64,000 nucleotides of DNA, from contig KB310768.1 of assembly GCA_000328365.1 (NCBI GenBank), positions 213,078-277,077 on the forward strand. The letters run 5' to 3'. Made by a program: the position numbers and the translations under genes. The notes under the pieces were generated by a model, which saw nothing but the letters and a program-made list of their open reading frames with translations, ran no database searches and was not told the origin of the DNA. The DNA comes from Capitella teleta (lineage: Eukaryota; Annelida; Polychaeta; Capitellidae). Below, in pieces: positions 34,401 to 47,577 of the stretch; position 1 is the stretch's first letter; each line of letters begins with the position of its first letter.

Positions 34401-37400
34401 CGTTTTAGGATGGTAATCATATTTCGCGCCACCCGATATCAGTTTAAGATTGCAAGCCATAGATACGCTAAAATCTCTAGATAGCTCATCGCAGCATCTC
34501 CAAAATGGCTGCCAGGATATTGACATCAAACCAACGCGAATCAACTTCACGCGGAGTGATATTGGGCCTCTGGCGGAGGCGTTGTCGAGAGGACTCTTGC
34601 AACGACGGATACAAAACGAATATAAATAGCTCATGTCGTGGCATACGTACTTCACAATGGGATATAATGATCATTATACTTAGTATTTACATGTAAACCA
34701 CAATGCATATAGAATACGAATGGAAGAGAGAACAGTTGATGTCTCAATTGTGTCATCGGCAACTCACAGGTGTTGATTGGACGCCTACCTGAAGACAATT
34801 AGCGATGGATCTGCACTCAGCACTATGGCGGGAATGCTTACACAACCCTGGGAAGCATAGCTGTCATGGCCACCTCTAGGGAGTACCCCAGAGGCAGGAA
34901 AAAAAGAGGAGCACCTAGGTCAATTCTCGTTTATTCGGAGGTTGTCTTTCGAGGCAAAGAGGTCTGTTTTGGAATTGAATTGGATCTGTTTGTGGCAAGA
35001 TAACAGCACAATTGTCAAGGCAGTAAGCTTGATCAATACGTATATAATATTATCTCCCGCGTATTTCAACATTGTTCTACAAGGTCCTTATATAATAACC
35101 TCGTCATCATCCCCACTCGCTATGAGGGTCACCGTCAGTTATGTAAGGAGCAATTTGTTCCCTCTCCAGAGCGAAAGCTCGATCCTGGCGGCGCTAACAT
35201 CTGGGTTGGAGGTCTATATATTGACTGTAAGCACACGGTGTAATGTCCATATACACCTGTCTTTCTTCTTGGCCTTGGACAGAAGCATTGATCACAAGAC
35301 ACTGCCGCATGGCCCCACTAATCAGCCCATTAGCTCGAATTAGTGTCACCATGGTAACACGGAATGCCATGGAAACGGAAGGAGCAGGCGAATTTCCTAT
35401 TTTATTCTGTGTGTGTGTGTGGGTGATGTGGAATTTTTGTTCTTCTCTCTTTCAAAGAAGCTGGAGAAGATGAAGGCTGGTTGCATGATGCCGAGTTGCT
35501 GCCGACAAGGTTGTTGTGTTGCAGAGCGAACTGACTGACGTGTAAATATATGCCCTGACGTGGCTTGTAAACACAGTTGCGTGTATCTGGGCGCACCCGT
35601 TGGCCAGCGGAGCGGCAGGGAGATAGCCCACGCAGCAGTCAAGTCCTGAGCAATATGGCGCAGATAAGTGTTGCAATTGTGTCCAGCGTATTCAGGGCGC
35701 TACTACAAAAGAAACGTATTACGGAGTACAAACTGCATTACGAGCAGCGAGCGGAGTAGCCACAGTATCAGAGCGATAATACCACAAGATTCCAGCATGT
35801 GACGATCGATAAAATTCGCGCCAAAATCACCGCTGGCACGCAAACAATATGATGATTCCGCCTGATAGCGTGCTGCTCTAAAATCCCACTAAATGCCTGG
35901 CAATTGCCGCCCTTCTGAGACTCTCGTAAAGAGCCTCAGTAGACTCGAAAAGAAACCCGCTCGTAAGGAGCCTCAACGGAGATCGTCAAACTGGCCAGGC
36001 GCGTGTGATGGTTATCGAAGACATCTTTTCCACGGCTCCTTCGGGACCACTATATTTGACAAATCAGCATCGCTCCGCTCACGTTTCTGACGTTTCTCGA
36101 AATCCTATCACATTTCCGCGACATCTTAAGGCTTAAATGCGGATTCGACCTCAACATACGCACTAAGCACGTGTTCTCGAGCTGCGTTCAAAGATCGAAA
36201 CGTTTTGCGTGCGTGTTACGCAAACATTAACATATATACCGGCATGCTTCAGTTTGATATCGCACTTGTACACGCACAAGAGTTGTGTGATATGGCTATT
36301 GAGAATTGACTGCAAGTGTGTTGAGTCTATGGACTTGTAGGGAACATAAATATAAGATCGATATTGACTCGTATAAACATACAGTGCATGTAGATTTGGA
36401 CATGAGTTTAATATTACAACTCATGTAGTGGTGCAAGTAAATGTTCACGCCTACATACACACCCTGTATCTCAATTGCCTTGAATTTGGAACACCAGAGA
36501 AGACATTAAAATATAATTGAATTTTATTTATAATAATAATAATACTTATAAAAAAAAAGAGTAGCCATGTCAATAGGAAACAACAAAAAACATTCCCGAA
36601 GAACATACCCCCCTCCCCACCCACAAAAAAAATCATTAACAAAATGCACAAGTAAAAGTCATTGTTAAAAAAAAAAGGTAACAAGAAAGAAAAAAGGAAA
36701 ACAAAAAACAAAAAGAGGTGAATGCTGAAAGAAAAGCCAAATCGTGCAGACGTTAATATACGAAGGAAGGTGATATGGAACAGCTGAAAATGTAAATGGT
36801 GATACTGGTATATGAACATAACACCTTTCCAGGAACGCTGCAGGTTCGGCTAAGGATTTCACAGGCGTAAATCACCCGCCTACAGACCGAGCGACGAGAT
36901 CGCATTCCAAGCTCACCTTCAAGGTCCCGAAAGCCTGATGTATGAGTGGTCGCAGGACTGGGGGTCTTTTATATACAAACCAGTGAACAAGTAAACGCAG
37001 TGCCAATCAAATCACTCAATGTAAATGGCCAAAAACGTTCGCATAACATTACCGGCTAACCGAACGCATACTATCGTGATGGAAATGGCGGGAATTTCGC
37101 GAGAATTGTGAAGTCGTATCGAAACCGGTTCAAGTGGAAAAGGGGCATAATATTGAGAGCAGGATGTCATCTTTGAAGATGGGCAATCAATAATAATTAC
37201 AAGAGGATTATCGTTCAACGTGTTGGCGTCTTTACATCTTCATAATATTAACTGATCGGTTTCAGCACTCATTACATGTTGACCTTGACCTTTGAGGAAA
37301 GTCTGAGGCTGTGCACGATAAATCTCTCTCAAATGCCTGATTCCAAGCATCGCTCGTGAATCGTGATTGAGGGTCTACACTCTGCACGGCTCCCGCCCAC

Positions 37401-40400
37401 CAATAACAAATCTACGACATCGCGTCGTGTGGTACGAAGATTAAAGGATAAGACATCAAACGTGCTCATTAATATGCACACCACAACCAAATGAATATTC
37501 ATAGCATAACCGTCTTGAGCTGTGTGCGGTTTATCTCCCTCGCATCTGAGCAGAAATTCGTCGAATGGTATAAGAAGTGGGAAATCGTGAGGACTTAGAG
37601 CCCTCCTGGGATAATATACACGTACCTTTGGATAATACTGTTAGGGCAAAATCGATGAATAGCGGACAATAGACGGTAATGAGGAGATGCATTTTTGTAC
37701 TGGTTGCCAAGGGCGACGCAGCGCCATTATTTGAATACAGGGTGTGCCGAAAAGAAATGACACCTACAGGCTGAAGGATTTATCGACCGTTGCAGTCAAG
37801 ACAGAGAGGCTGGCAACACGATGAACTCCTCAGTACAGAATAAAATGCTAGGCACAAACTTGTTCTCCGGAGCCTTTGCATGCATAGACAGTATACATTC
37901 ATTAAACGATTCCGTCAGTCGTGAAATCGACCCCGTGAGGCGACGAGGCCAAGTCAATTACCCGAGGCTGTGACCCGTGCGCGGAATCACAGCCACGACT
38001 GATGAGCATCGCCCCGCTTTCCTTTACGTAAGATGGAAATCTATTTCTTCGCACCGAGATCGCAGCGACGAAACAAGATGCCCTACGAGTTGACCTCTGC
38101 CCCCCTGTCAAAATCTCTCAGCAATCCAAGATGGCGATGCCATATTACAGACCAATATGCACGCCGACTCGTAGCCATTCAGCACACGTGGGTGCAATGA
38201 TTGTTCAAAGGACGCCTGGCCGCTGCTATACAACCGACAAAAGAGACTCTATTCCATATTAGACAATTTCCCGCCACGAGGCACTATTGCGAGCGGAAAT
38301 GGAAAGAGCGATAATTGGGAGAACATGTCAAGCAAGTCTAAGCTAGTAAGCAATGACCTCAAGACAGATGGAGTGGTCGCTGAAACTGACTCTCTGCGCC
38401 GCCATGATGTATTATCGCGCACATATCAATCAATAATCTTGGAATTGACCAAAGATAGAGCCGTGCTTGCCGAGGGATTACTCCGCACAGCTGGCCTATT
38501 TCCCCGCGGACGTATACAGACAGCGAGTGCTTCGGTCTTAATCAGTCAGAGGGTTGAGCAGATCTCCAGGGATGCAAGGCCTGTTTTAGCCTCAAGGGGG
38601 ATTTGTTAAACCCCCTTTCAAAAGCCCTCCCTCACTGCATGCTTCATTTGCATTCAAACGATGCTATTTTGCCCGCACATACGTCACCCCACCCCTCCAG
38701 CCGACGGCGCGAGTGTTGACAACCCACCAACAATATCAATGCAGCCAATGATAATAAAATATGCAACATGTATTAGGAGAACATATATTCCGTGGCCATG
38801 CAGATCCAATCGCAGCATTGTCATTGGAACAGGATGATCCGAACATAATCCACAACAGACTGAGGTTCCGACACCTAAACACCATCATCGGATGATGAAA
38901 CAAAGCAGGTCCATTTGCAGCGAACATAACGCCGGGGTTTCACGACTGGTTGATTAGAACCCCAAAAAAAAAAAAATAATAAATAAATAAAAAAAAAAAA
39001 AAAATAAACGGAGTAATATTTAATATACAAGAGGGGGTCATCGTAGTGGAGGTGTGGGGTCAAATATGGAGATATATACCCCGCACCCCCTTGTCCCGCT
39101 CAAAGACGGAGGCCGAAAAAGGTGCAGTTTTCCCTTTTCATGCGGATCAATTTCTCGTGACATTTTTTTGACGTGGGGGAAAATGTTGGCACAATGCGAT
39201 TCTTTCGCGCATTCGCTGAGCATTGATCGCAGCCATTGTACTCGGCATTCCATCGCTAAGCATTATTAAGCACACAAACACGGACTCAGATTCTTAATTA
39301 CAACGGCTTTAATTAGCACTACTGTTAATTGCGTATTAAGCGAGAGTGCGGACGGGCTCGTGTGTGTGCCATTACTGCGACATATGGATTGGTATGGCAG
39401 GGTGCGATCTATAATTGTCGATATCTATGTTCCCTAAAAGCATCGTTCGTTTTTGTTTTGTTTCTTAAGGAAATTACACCACAATCGTATTCACGAAGAC
39501 TCACCTAAAAGTATGCAGCGCCGAAGAGGATATTTGTGAACAATAACAAATGAAATGATTGGAAAAATTCTCAGAATTGAGCTGAAAGAAAGACGATTTG
39601 AGCGATGTGCCAATCAAGATAGTAAACACCCAAAGAGGAAAACCATCAACATTGCACTGCAATACAAACAACGTTAGTCTCATTGAGTAAGCATGAATTA
39701 ACAGTTTTACAGTCGCAGCAATTGATTTGAACAATTGAAATGATGCGAACATTTTCATGGGATAGCAGACACCTGATACATGTCTAATTACTCGTTACAG
39801 GTAATTGTTTCAACAGAAAGGTCCTTGAATTTAGCTGCCTTCAAAATGCTCTGCTCACTTTGGCCTATCTATACATCTGCGCAGAGTGTGACAATTAAAT
39901 TTACACAGCTTGCGCACGCATCAGTTGCTCGTGTTTACGCTACTAATATAGACAATAATTCACTACAGCACGTCTTAAATTGTAAAATTGATTATTAACA
40001 CCTGCGATGAAGAAGAAGAGAAAAAAAAATAACCTAGAAAATGTAAGATCAGTTGGATGTAATAGTTGTCATGGCAACGCATAAAATGGCGGCGTCCACA
40101 CCACGTGTTTCGATGGCGTTGAGGGAGCATCCATTTCTCAAGTCGTAAAGATCACCTTCAAAGAAGGTAGCGAGGGATCGTGCCTTTCTTGAGACTGGTG
40201 CCACTGGCCACGAGATAAACACGTGCGATTTTTGTCTCTTTATCTTCCGCCCACCTGAGGGAAGCGTAACTCGATCCGGGCGAGCGATAAGTGGGGCTCC
40301 AGTTGGCCTTGTACACCAAACGTACACAAAGAAGATAAAATCACAGTTTGAGCGAAGGAGGCGGCTGGCATTAATCAAATCTGCGTGGCGTGTACACTGC

Positions 40401-42181
40401 GGAGGGCTGCTCGCAGGAGAAAGTACAGCCGCCAGGAGGAAACAAAATCCGTTTCGTGTGGGTTATCCTTTTGTGACGTCACATCCAGTAATGCCGGTCA
40501 ATTTTTTTTTCTTGTGGTGATTTTTTTTTCTCCCGCGAAAAAAAAAAACGTAAAAAAAAAGAGGTGGATTTTCGGAAGGAAAACAAGCAAGGACTTTTGA
40601 GTTATACAGTGGGTATAAGAAAGAGAAAGAGAGAGGAAGAGAAGGAAATACTAAAATAGAGATATACAGGGTATTTCTATGTGGAGAGATACAGGGTGGC
40701 GATAATACCTTGTCCGAAGGGTATGCAAATGTGTATATATATTTTTGGTTTGAGGGTGGGTTTGTTGAATATGGTACACGAGGAAGGCAAACAAATCATG
40801 AAATCAATTGTAATGAGGAACCGAAAACCGGGGTGAAGGGTGGGTATTGTTTTCTAGAGGTTGTTTGTGGGGGTAAGGGTTTGGTAAATGCTAATCTTAA
40901 AATCGGGTCAAATTACGCTGATGTGAAACTCAAGACTGGTCTTTTTCTTATCTCGTATTCGCTGACAGCTGAGAAATCAAAGTCCAAACTTGAATGATAA
41001 AGCGTAAGTCAATAACTTTATCAGTGGAACTTATCAAGTAGCCCTGTTAGTTATCGGTTGCAACGTGGCGAATTTTCTTCGCTGTGCCAGGAGTCAAGAA
41101 GATGTAATGCCCCCACTTATAGTCGGTAGTTAAGCGAACGCAAGTTGTAGCGATTTATTTTTTATGTTCCGATCATAAACGCCAACATTGTCGTGAGCTA
41201 TGTGTATTGGCGAACTGGAAGCTTTCGTGGTTCAAGATCCCTAATGGTTAAGCCCTGTTGACCGAACTTGCTCAGAGTGCAACTTTTGTACTGCCGTAGT
41301 CCGCCTTTCATTAGAGCTCAATAAAATGCGCGCCTTTTTCTGTTTTGATCGGGCAAACTAAATCGCCAGATGTGATATATACAATCGCGGATGTTTTACG
41401 ACGCTAAATGACTCCGATTTTGTATGACCTACTCTCTTTTGGCAACGAATTGAATAAAAAAAAATGTTTTACAAGAAAAAAAAATGACATGCAAGAAAAG
41501 AAAAAGACGGGATTGAAAAAAAAAAATGTATATATTGATTTGGGTTTGAAATTAAAAATTAGGTATTCGGGGAGAATAAATGAGAACTATTGATAACGGG
41601 AAGACAAGGGTCGTACGATTAGCACAATAGTGTACAAGGAATAGAAAAAAGAAGGAGGGGGTTTTATGAGGAAATGGGATTTTGGCATCTTCCCTGAGTG
41701 AGGGAAGCAGCAGGGAAGATGGGGATGAAGCAAAAGACTAAAACAGAGAAAAGCGGGTAGGATTAAAAAATGAGACATACCTTGGTGGATAGGAGGAGCT
41801 TTCTGGTACTAGGATGTAGCAGGGTGCAATATTGGTAGGGTGAAATGGAGCGCGGGGTGATAGAAAATACGAACCAAGCCTGTGCGGGGAACGAGAAATG
41901 AACAGGGGCCAAGAACATGCAGACTACACGAAAGCGCCAAGAGCACGAATTCTTCCGCGCGATGTCAATAATAAAATAGTTCGTGTGTGTTTTTATTTAT
42001 AGTGCAAGTTTTACATGATATATTTTAGTAAAATGGCACTTAGATTGAAGGCAAGTTAATTTGGTGTTGTTTATTATGGTGTATAGTTAATATGGATTGT
42101 GAAAACACCGAAATAATTCGCTGAAGAGTGCGTAGGATGGGATTATCGGGGGGCAAAGGTCAGCAGCTTAGTAGATCGGCC

Positions 42182-42220
42182 TGTCATGTGACTCCCGCAT
42201 CATGTCCAAAATGGCGCTGC
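42182..42220 (+). promoter_or_regulatory. Putative MOCOS promoter/start-region motifs (M-box-like and YY1-like)
   Basis: TGTCATGTGACT at 42182-42193 matches the E-box/M-box core TCATGTGA. CCAAAATGGCGCTGC at 42206-42220 fits the YY1 element often found at housekeeping start sites and overlaps the second in-frame ATG. This is motif-level evidence only. Confidence 0.35.
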
Positions 42221-45200
42221 TCACTATTCAACAACAAATCACGAAAGATGAAAATTTTATGCGCTCAGAAAGACTAATCACCAATTGTCTCGCCTCAGAT
42301 TTCTCAAGGTTGAAAGGTAACTTCGTGTCAGTTCCATTGAATCATTATCATGATTCGCGTGCAATTTATTTTGTTTCAATCGCTAACTCAATTAAACCGG
42401 TCAATCATTCTGATTCTGGCATTCACTCAGTCAGTCAGTGATCACTGAGTCAGTGATTCACGTTTTATTTACAATTATTAATTAATAAATTAATTATTGA
42501 AAGGATTTAAATAATTATTTGTTGTAAAATTATTAATTATGAATGACATAATGACACTGAGTCTCTCACCCAATGACTCAGTTGGTGTTGGCTGCATTCT
42601 ATACTGTAGCCGTAATCATGATTATGACTAGCACAGATTCTCGGGCGAGGTCTGTATACCTCCATTGGGCTCGCTGTAGTATGTCAGCTAGATTATGACA
42701 ATCTGTGTGAATTACCAATAATAATATTGTCCTGGAACGAGATTAAGTTGGTGTGACACTAATCTCGTTCCAATAAAGACTCCTATTGCTATCATCCCCA
42801 CAGATTATGGCTACAGAATGCAGCTAGTGTGACACTAATAATAACTATGACTGTCTCCATAGTTACTGTCGTAAGGTATCCCCAGGTTACTGTGATTGTG
42901 TGTCAGTGGCAGGCAGTGCCAACTAGTGATCAAGTGTCAGTGACAGCTAGTACGAGTGTCCTACATTGTCATGATTGGTACTGATACAGTGTAATAATTT
43001 AATCATCATTTAGAGTAACAAGAGTCTATAAACGTGAAACTGTCGCCAGTAACAACCAGTAACAACCAGTACGCCTAAACATCCCTTCTGTTCCAGGGGT
43101 GACCTATCTTGACCATGCGGGAACCACTCCGTATCCCAGCAGCCTCCTTGACTGCGTTATGCAAGATCTGAAGAGCAACCTGTACGGAAATCCCCACAGT
43201 GGCTGCAATAGCAGTCAGATGAGCACCGAAGCCATCGAACACGTCAGGTTCCGGTGAGCTATGAAATTTCAATTTTAAGTGAGAAGTTTCCTGTATTCTG
43301 ATTGGACAGTATTAATTGATTTAATTCTCAAATGTTGATACTCATAAATGCAGTAAAATAAATTGCAACCTTTGTCTGCAAATTCGGATTGATATCAATG
43401 GACGGTTGCAATGCGTTGCCCTCAAATAATAATGTTCATTTGTGTCTGGTGTCAATTACAGGATCCTGCAACATTTCAACACAACTCTTGACGAATACTC
43501 CGTCATATTCACCAGTGGATGTACAGCATCTCTGAAACTCATCGCTGAATCATTCCAGTTCTCCGGGACGGGGAAATTTCTCTATCACTATGACAACCAC
43601 ACTTCTGTGGTTGGAATGCGGGAGATTGTGACGGCCCAATCCCAGTGCATCGATGTCATGAACTTTGAACTCCCGGATTCTGGCGTGTCGCTGGTCGCTT
43701 TTCCAGCTCAGAGCAACTTCTCAGGATTTCGATATCCGTTATCAAAAATTACGGAATGGAAAGAGAAAAATGATAGTGTCTTTGTGCTCCTTGATGCTGC
43801 GGCTTTTGTTTCTACCTCTCGATTAGATTTGACAAAATATCGGCCGGATTTCGTTTCTCTTTCCTTCTATAAGATGTTTGGTTATCCCACTGGACTTGGT
43901 ATGTTGTTTTCACTTGCCATACTTGGGATTTATTTATTTTAAATATCTGCCAGCTACTTATGTAATGTCTCTAGGTATATGGTATTATTTCGTATTGGAT
44001 GCATTGAACGTAGTTTAATCGAAGACCAGAGGAAAGCCAATGTGTTAATTAATCCAGAGAAAACTACTTACGGTTTTAAATTACTCTTGTTTATCAATTG
44101 AATTTAAGCAGTGGTAACAAATTATTTTCGTTTCATGTCAGGAGCTCTGTTAGTGAAGAATACCAGCGGACATGTTTTGGAGAAGAAATATTTCGGAGGA
44201 GGAAGCATTGACGTCTCGTTGACGTCAACCTCCTTTCACTCATTCAAGAAGAAGTTGAACCAACGGTAATTCGATTGCGTAATAACTGATAAATTTCAAA
44301 CTGATAAATAAATCAAGACAGCAACCGCTTTTAGAAACAGTCTTGTAATTGAAAATAATTTGCTGAGAGAATCTTGCATTTAGTTTTTGATATCATCAGC
44401 ACTTCTTGAAGGCTGATGATCAGATTATGCGAATAAATAGAATACCGCTTTTGTGCATGATGCATCCACGGAATTATATTAATTAATTATTATTATTAAT
44501 TATTATTATTAATCCACTGATTTACAGACTTATTATATATTCTGAAGGTTAAAAGAGGATTTCTGTCGTTATGTTCATTTCGATAACCCTTATACTGGTA
44601 TTATAAATTGTACAGCTTTTATAAATGCTCTAAGAGATTAATTTTGAACTAAATGCCAGCTTTGAATATAATTAAAGATTACAAAACAATTTTCCCACAT
44701 GAACAGAGGAGAGCAGGAAACTGATCTTGTATTGAGGCCTGGAAATATATGACCTGTTCACTGAGTGGTACAGGCCTATACAGTGGTACACAGAAAGATG
44801 CTTTTATTACGTCATAAATGCACTCGATAATAAAATGTGATTTCAAACCTGGCATGCACACCGGGTAATTGATCCACGCACATAATTTAGCCCACAACAT
44901 GTGTGGTGTCTGGAAATTTCAATTTTTTTGTCTTTCAGAGGATGAGTTTGTCTCTCGCAATTCTCTGCTATTTCGAGGCATATCATCTTGCAACTCGATA
45001 ATTATTCAAACCGGTGTAGCAATGAACGTGGGAGTGAAAGATTGAAATATTCTGAAATGCGTACCTACACCAAAATAGGTATTTTCGTGTTATTTCGCGT
45101 TTATAGCCGATCTTGAAAATGACATGCGTGAGAAACACATGCCTTACATGGCCAATCGAGAATGAGCGATGCCACGATACGACACCGAAATAACCGAATC

Positions 45201-47536
45201 GCATAAACAGAGCGCAGCCAAAATTTCGCTTCCTCAGTGTTCAATTGTTGAGTTGCAATTCAGCGTCGCTACAAATCGTCTCGACGATCTTTTCATTGCA
45301 AAGAAATCTGTTAACAAATTCTGCTGAACCAGCGGTCTGGATTTCCCCCTCTGCTCATGATTGGAATTCCCAGGACAACCCCCTCGAAAGAAATTCCCAA
45401 TTCCCGAAATCTGATTCCCGCTGTTACATAATACAGCGTCGGAATTGATCTTTGAGCACCGACTGCCTTTTTACCGCCAGTTCGCTGGTGGATGCCTCCG
45501 CGGGTGTTATTTTCATAGCGATGCACTGACTTTCTCGGTGCAATAATTTAGTAGAAGGGGGGAGGGAAAAAAGTATCCACGAAACATCTTTCAACCCTTT
45601 GGCAGTTCACATGTGTTTCCTAGAAACAACAGGTAGCTCACTATTTGACGTCTGAAGGTCAAAGTTTATCGGATCAAGGTCATTGGTATACATGTACAAG
45701 ATTTTTGTGATTTTCCATAGTTTTTACATGTGAAACTAATTACACGCTAAGTGAATTAGTTTCACTGTAGTAGATGTTTATTATTTAATATGATTTGGCT
45801 GTATGTATATATGGAAAGATTACAATCCAATTCTAACATATTGGCTGCTTCTGTTCACTGATTAATAATTGAGAGGAAAGGTTTCACTGTAGCTTGTGAG
45901 ATGAAGGTTCCCTTATGGAAACTGACGCCCACAAACAACTGCTTCTTGTGTTTTTCTCTAGCTGCAAAAGTTCAATATTTCCGTTTCCCAGCAATCGTTG
46001 CTTTTGACTATTATTGTTATAATTTAGCTGCTTAACTCTTTACTTAATTATTTCACTTTCATTTGGGATAAGGAATTTTTGTATCTGGTAAATACCAAAA
46101 TAAATACATATGTAAACGATGTTATTATTATTTAATTACAAATCATTACCAAAATAATGCTTGTATATTTTCAGATTTCTTACGTGCATTTTTTTTTAAA
46201 TTGGGTCATTTCGGAGGACAGTTCCCTGCTTTTATTAAATATTCATAGTTTAATTGACAAATAAAATAAAATACAATTCTAATAGATTTAGTATTTTTTA
46301 TTCCCAATCAGCACTGAGAATATTACATGTATAAATTACTAATGATGTACTCATCATTATCAATTCCTATCAGTCGTACATCAGCAACGTCATGACATAC
46401 CAGTACGATGACATAACAGCTAAGCATCGGATGTTGCCGCCGAGTGATGCGGTTTCAGATAAGCGTCTTATTAACATTGCTGGCTGTGCATCTGTTGATG
46501 AGATGCCTCCTGTCTGCCCCTTCTTCTTCTTCTTCCCTAATTCCCCTTCCCTGGATCCCCCCCCCTCTCCTCCCTCGACACCCACACCTGCTTCATTGTC
46601 AGTTGTCAATCAAACGCCCTCGTATCACGAACACGCCGTTATATTGCAGCCTCTCTCTTTTTTTGCTTTCTTTCTTTCCAGGCTCTGAGCTAATCATTTG
46701 GTAACTAGGCAGTTAGTGTTCTACTGCTTTTATGTTTTGTGATCTCAGTTCTTTTGAGTTCTTTTGAGTTCTTTTGAGTTTTTGTTATAACCTATAATTA
46801 TTGTACAGTGCAGATCACAAAAAATATATATATATATATTATGAATTACATAATATTATTATGAAGAGCTACAATAAATATTTTAATCACACATAAATTA
46901 TATATAATCGGTGCATATATTATATGCTCGCCATAACGCAGATCTATAATGATTGCATAACAGCGAATATATATTATTAGCAAATTCAATCTTAAGTTAA
47001 TAAGTTAAACGTTCTGTTTGTGTTTAGTTATCATAATTTGAGGTTAATTATGACAAAACGTGATTATAATTGGCATTATATTGCGATCACTTGTTGAGAG
47101 CAGTTCTTCGGTTTCTACAGTGCTGTGATGAGTGCTAGAATGTTGATGTGCTTCGAGGGTTCAAGAATGTTTATGTGACCTTTGACCTTGACCTCCGAAA
47201 CAGGGGAGGAAACAAAGAAACCTATGCAATGCTTCCAAGGCCAAACTTCAGTCGTGGCTTCGAGAACCTTCCCGGGGCGCATCACGTGAGAATTGCTGAT
47301 AAACGTCAGCTTTTGCCGTTACATCCAATTCTCAACTGATTTTGGCGGGAAAAATGTTGATATGCAATTGGCAAAATGAGAGAAGGGAAGCAATGCTGAA
47401 TTTGCGTCAGATGCAGTTTTTTTCCCTTTCATTTTTCGCCCACTTCCGTCCTAACACGTGGTGCCTGGGCCCTGACCTTTTAGGTGTCCATGATGATTTT
47501 TACCCCAATGGAATCATTCTCTTTCTCTCTCATTTC

Positions 47537-47577
<41 letters not shown>

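Larger units (their letters stand above)
16617..41780. other. Gene-poor 25 kb: probable 5' introns of PCBP plus intergenic DNA
   Basis: No protein domain is recognised on either strand, and open frames here are short and lack family marks. It holds minus-strand exon candidates (31211-31274, 31334-31405, one ending at 32434, one ending at 41781), many TAATTA-rich patches that could be homeodomain sites, repeated X-box-like palindromes, a perfect hairpin at 28464-28493 and an A29 run at 27482-27510. A mix of conserved regulatory DNA and neutral sequence is likely, but conservation cannot be judged here. Confidence 0.55.

Noticed and set aside
37736-37775. ACAGGGTGTGCCGAAAAG resembling a mariner-type transposon end
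   Set aside because: No partner inverted repeat and no transposase sequence found nearby. Too short to call.
38325-38609. 94-codon open frame starting MSSKSKLVSN
   Set aside because: No recognisable family, no clear splice sites, and a length plausible by chance in a GC-richer patch. A YY1-like CCAAGATGGCG near 38127 is not enough support.
40049-40378. 109-codon minus-strand open frame
   Set aside because: No domain or homologue recognised and no splice context. Treated as chance.
42421-42460. GTCAGTCAGTGATCACTGAGTC palindrome treated as a regulatory site
   Set aside because: It is mostly a short CAGT simple repeat around TGATCA, with no further evidence of function.
46392-46704. Open frames of 86-98 codons with Pro/Ser-rich composition in MOCOS intron 4
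   Set aside because: Driven by a pyrimidine-rich low-complexity stretch, with two overlapping frames equally open and no domain. Lies inside a well-supported intron.
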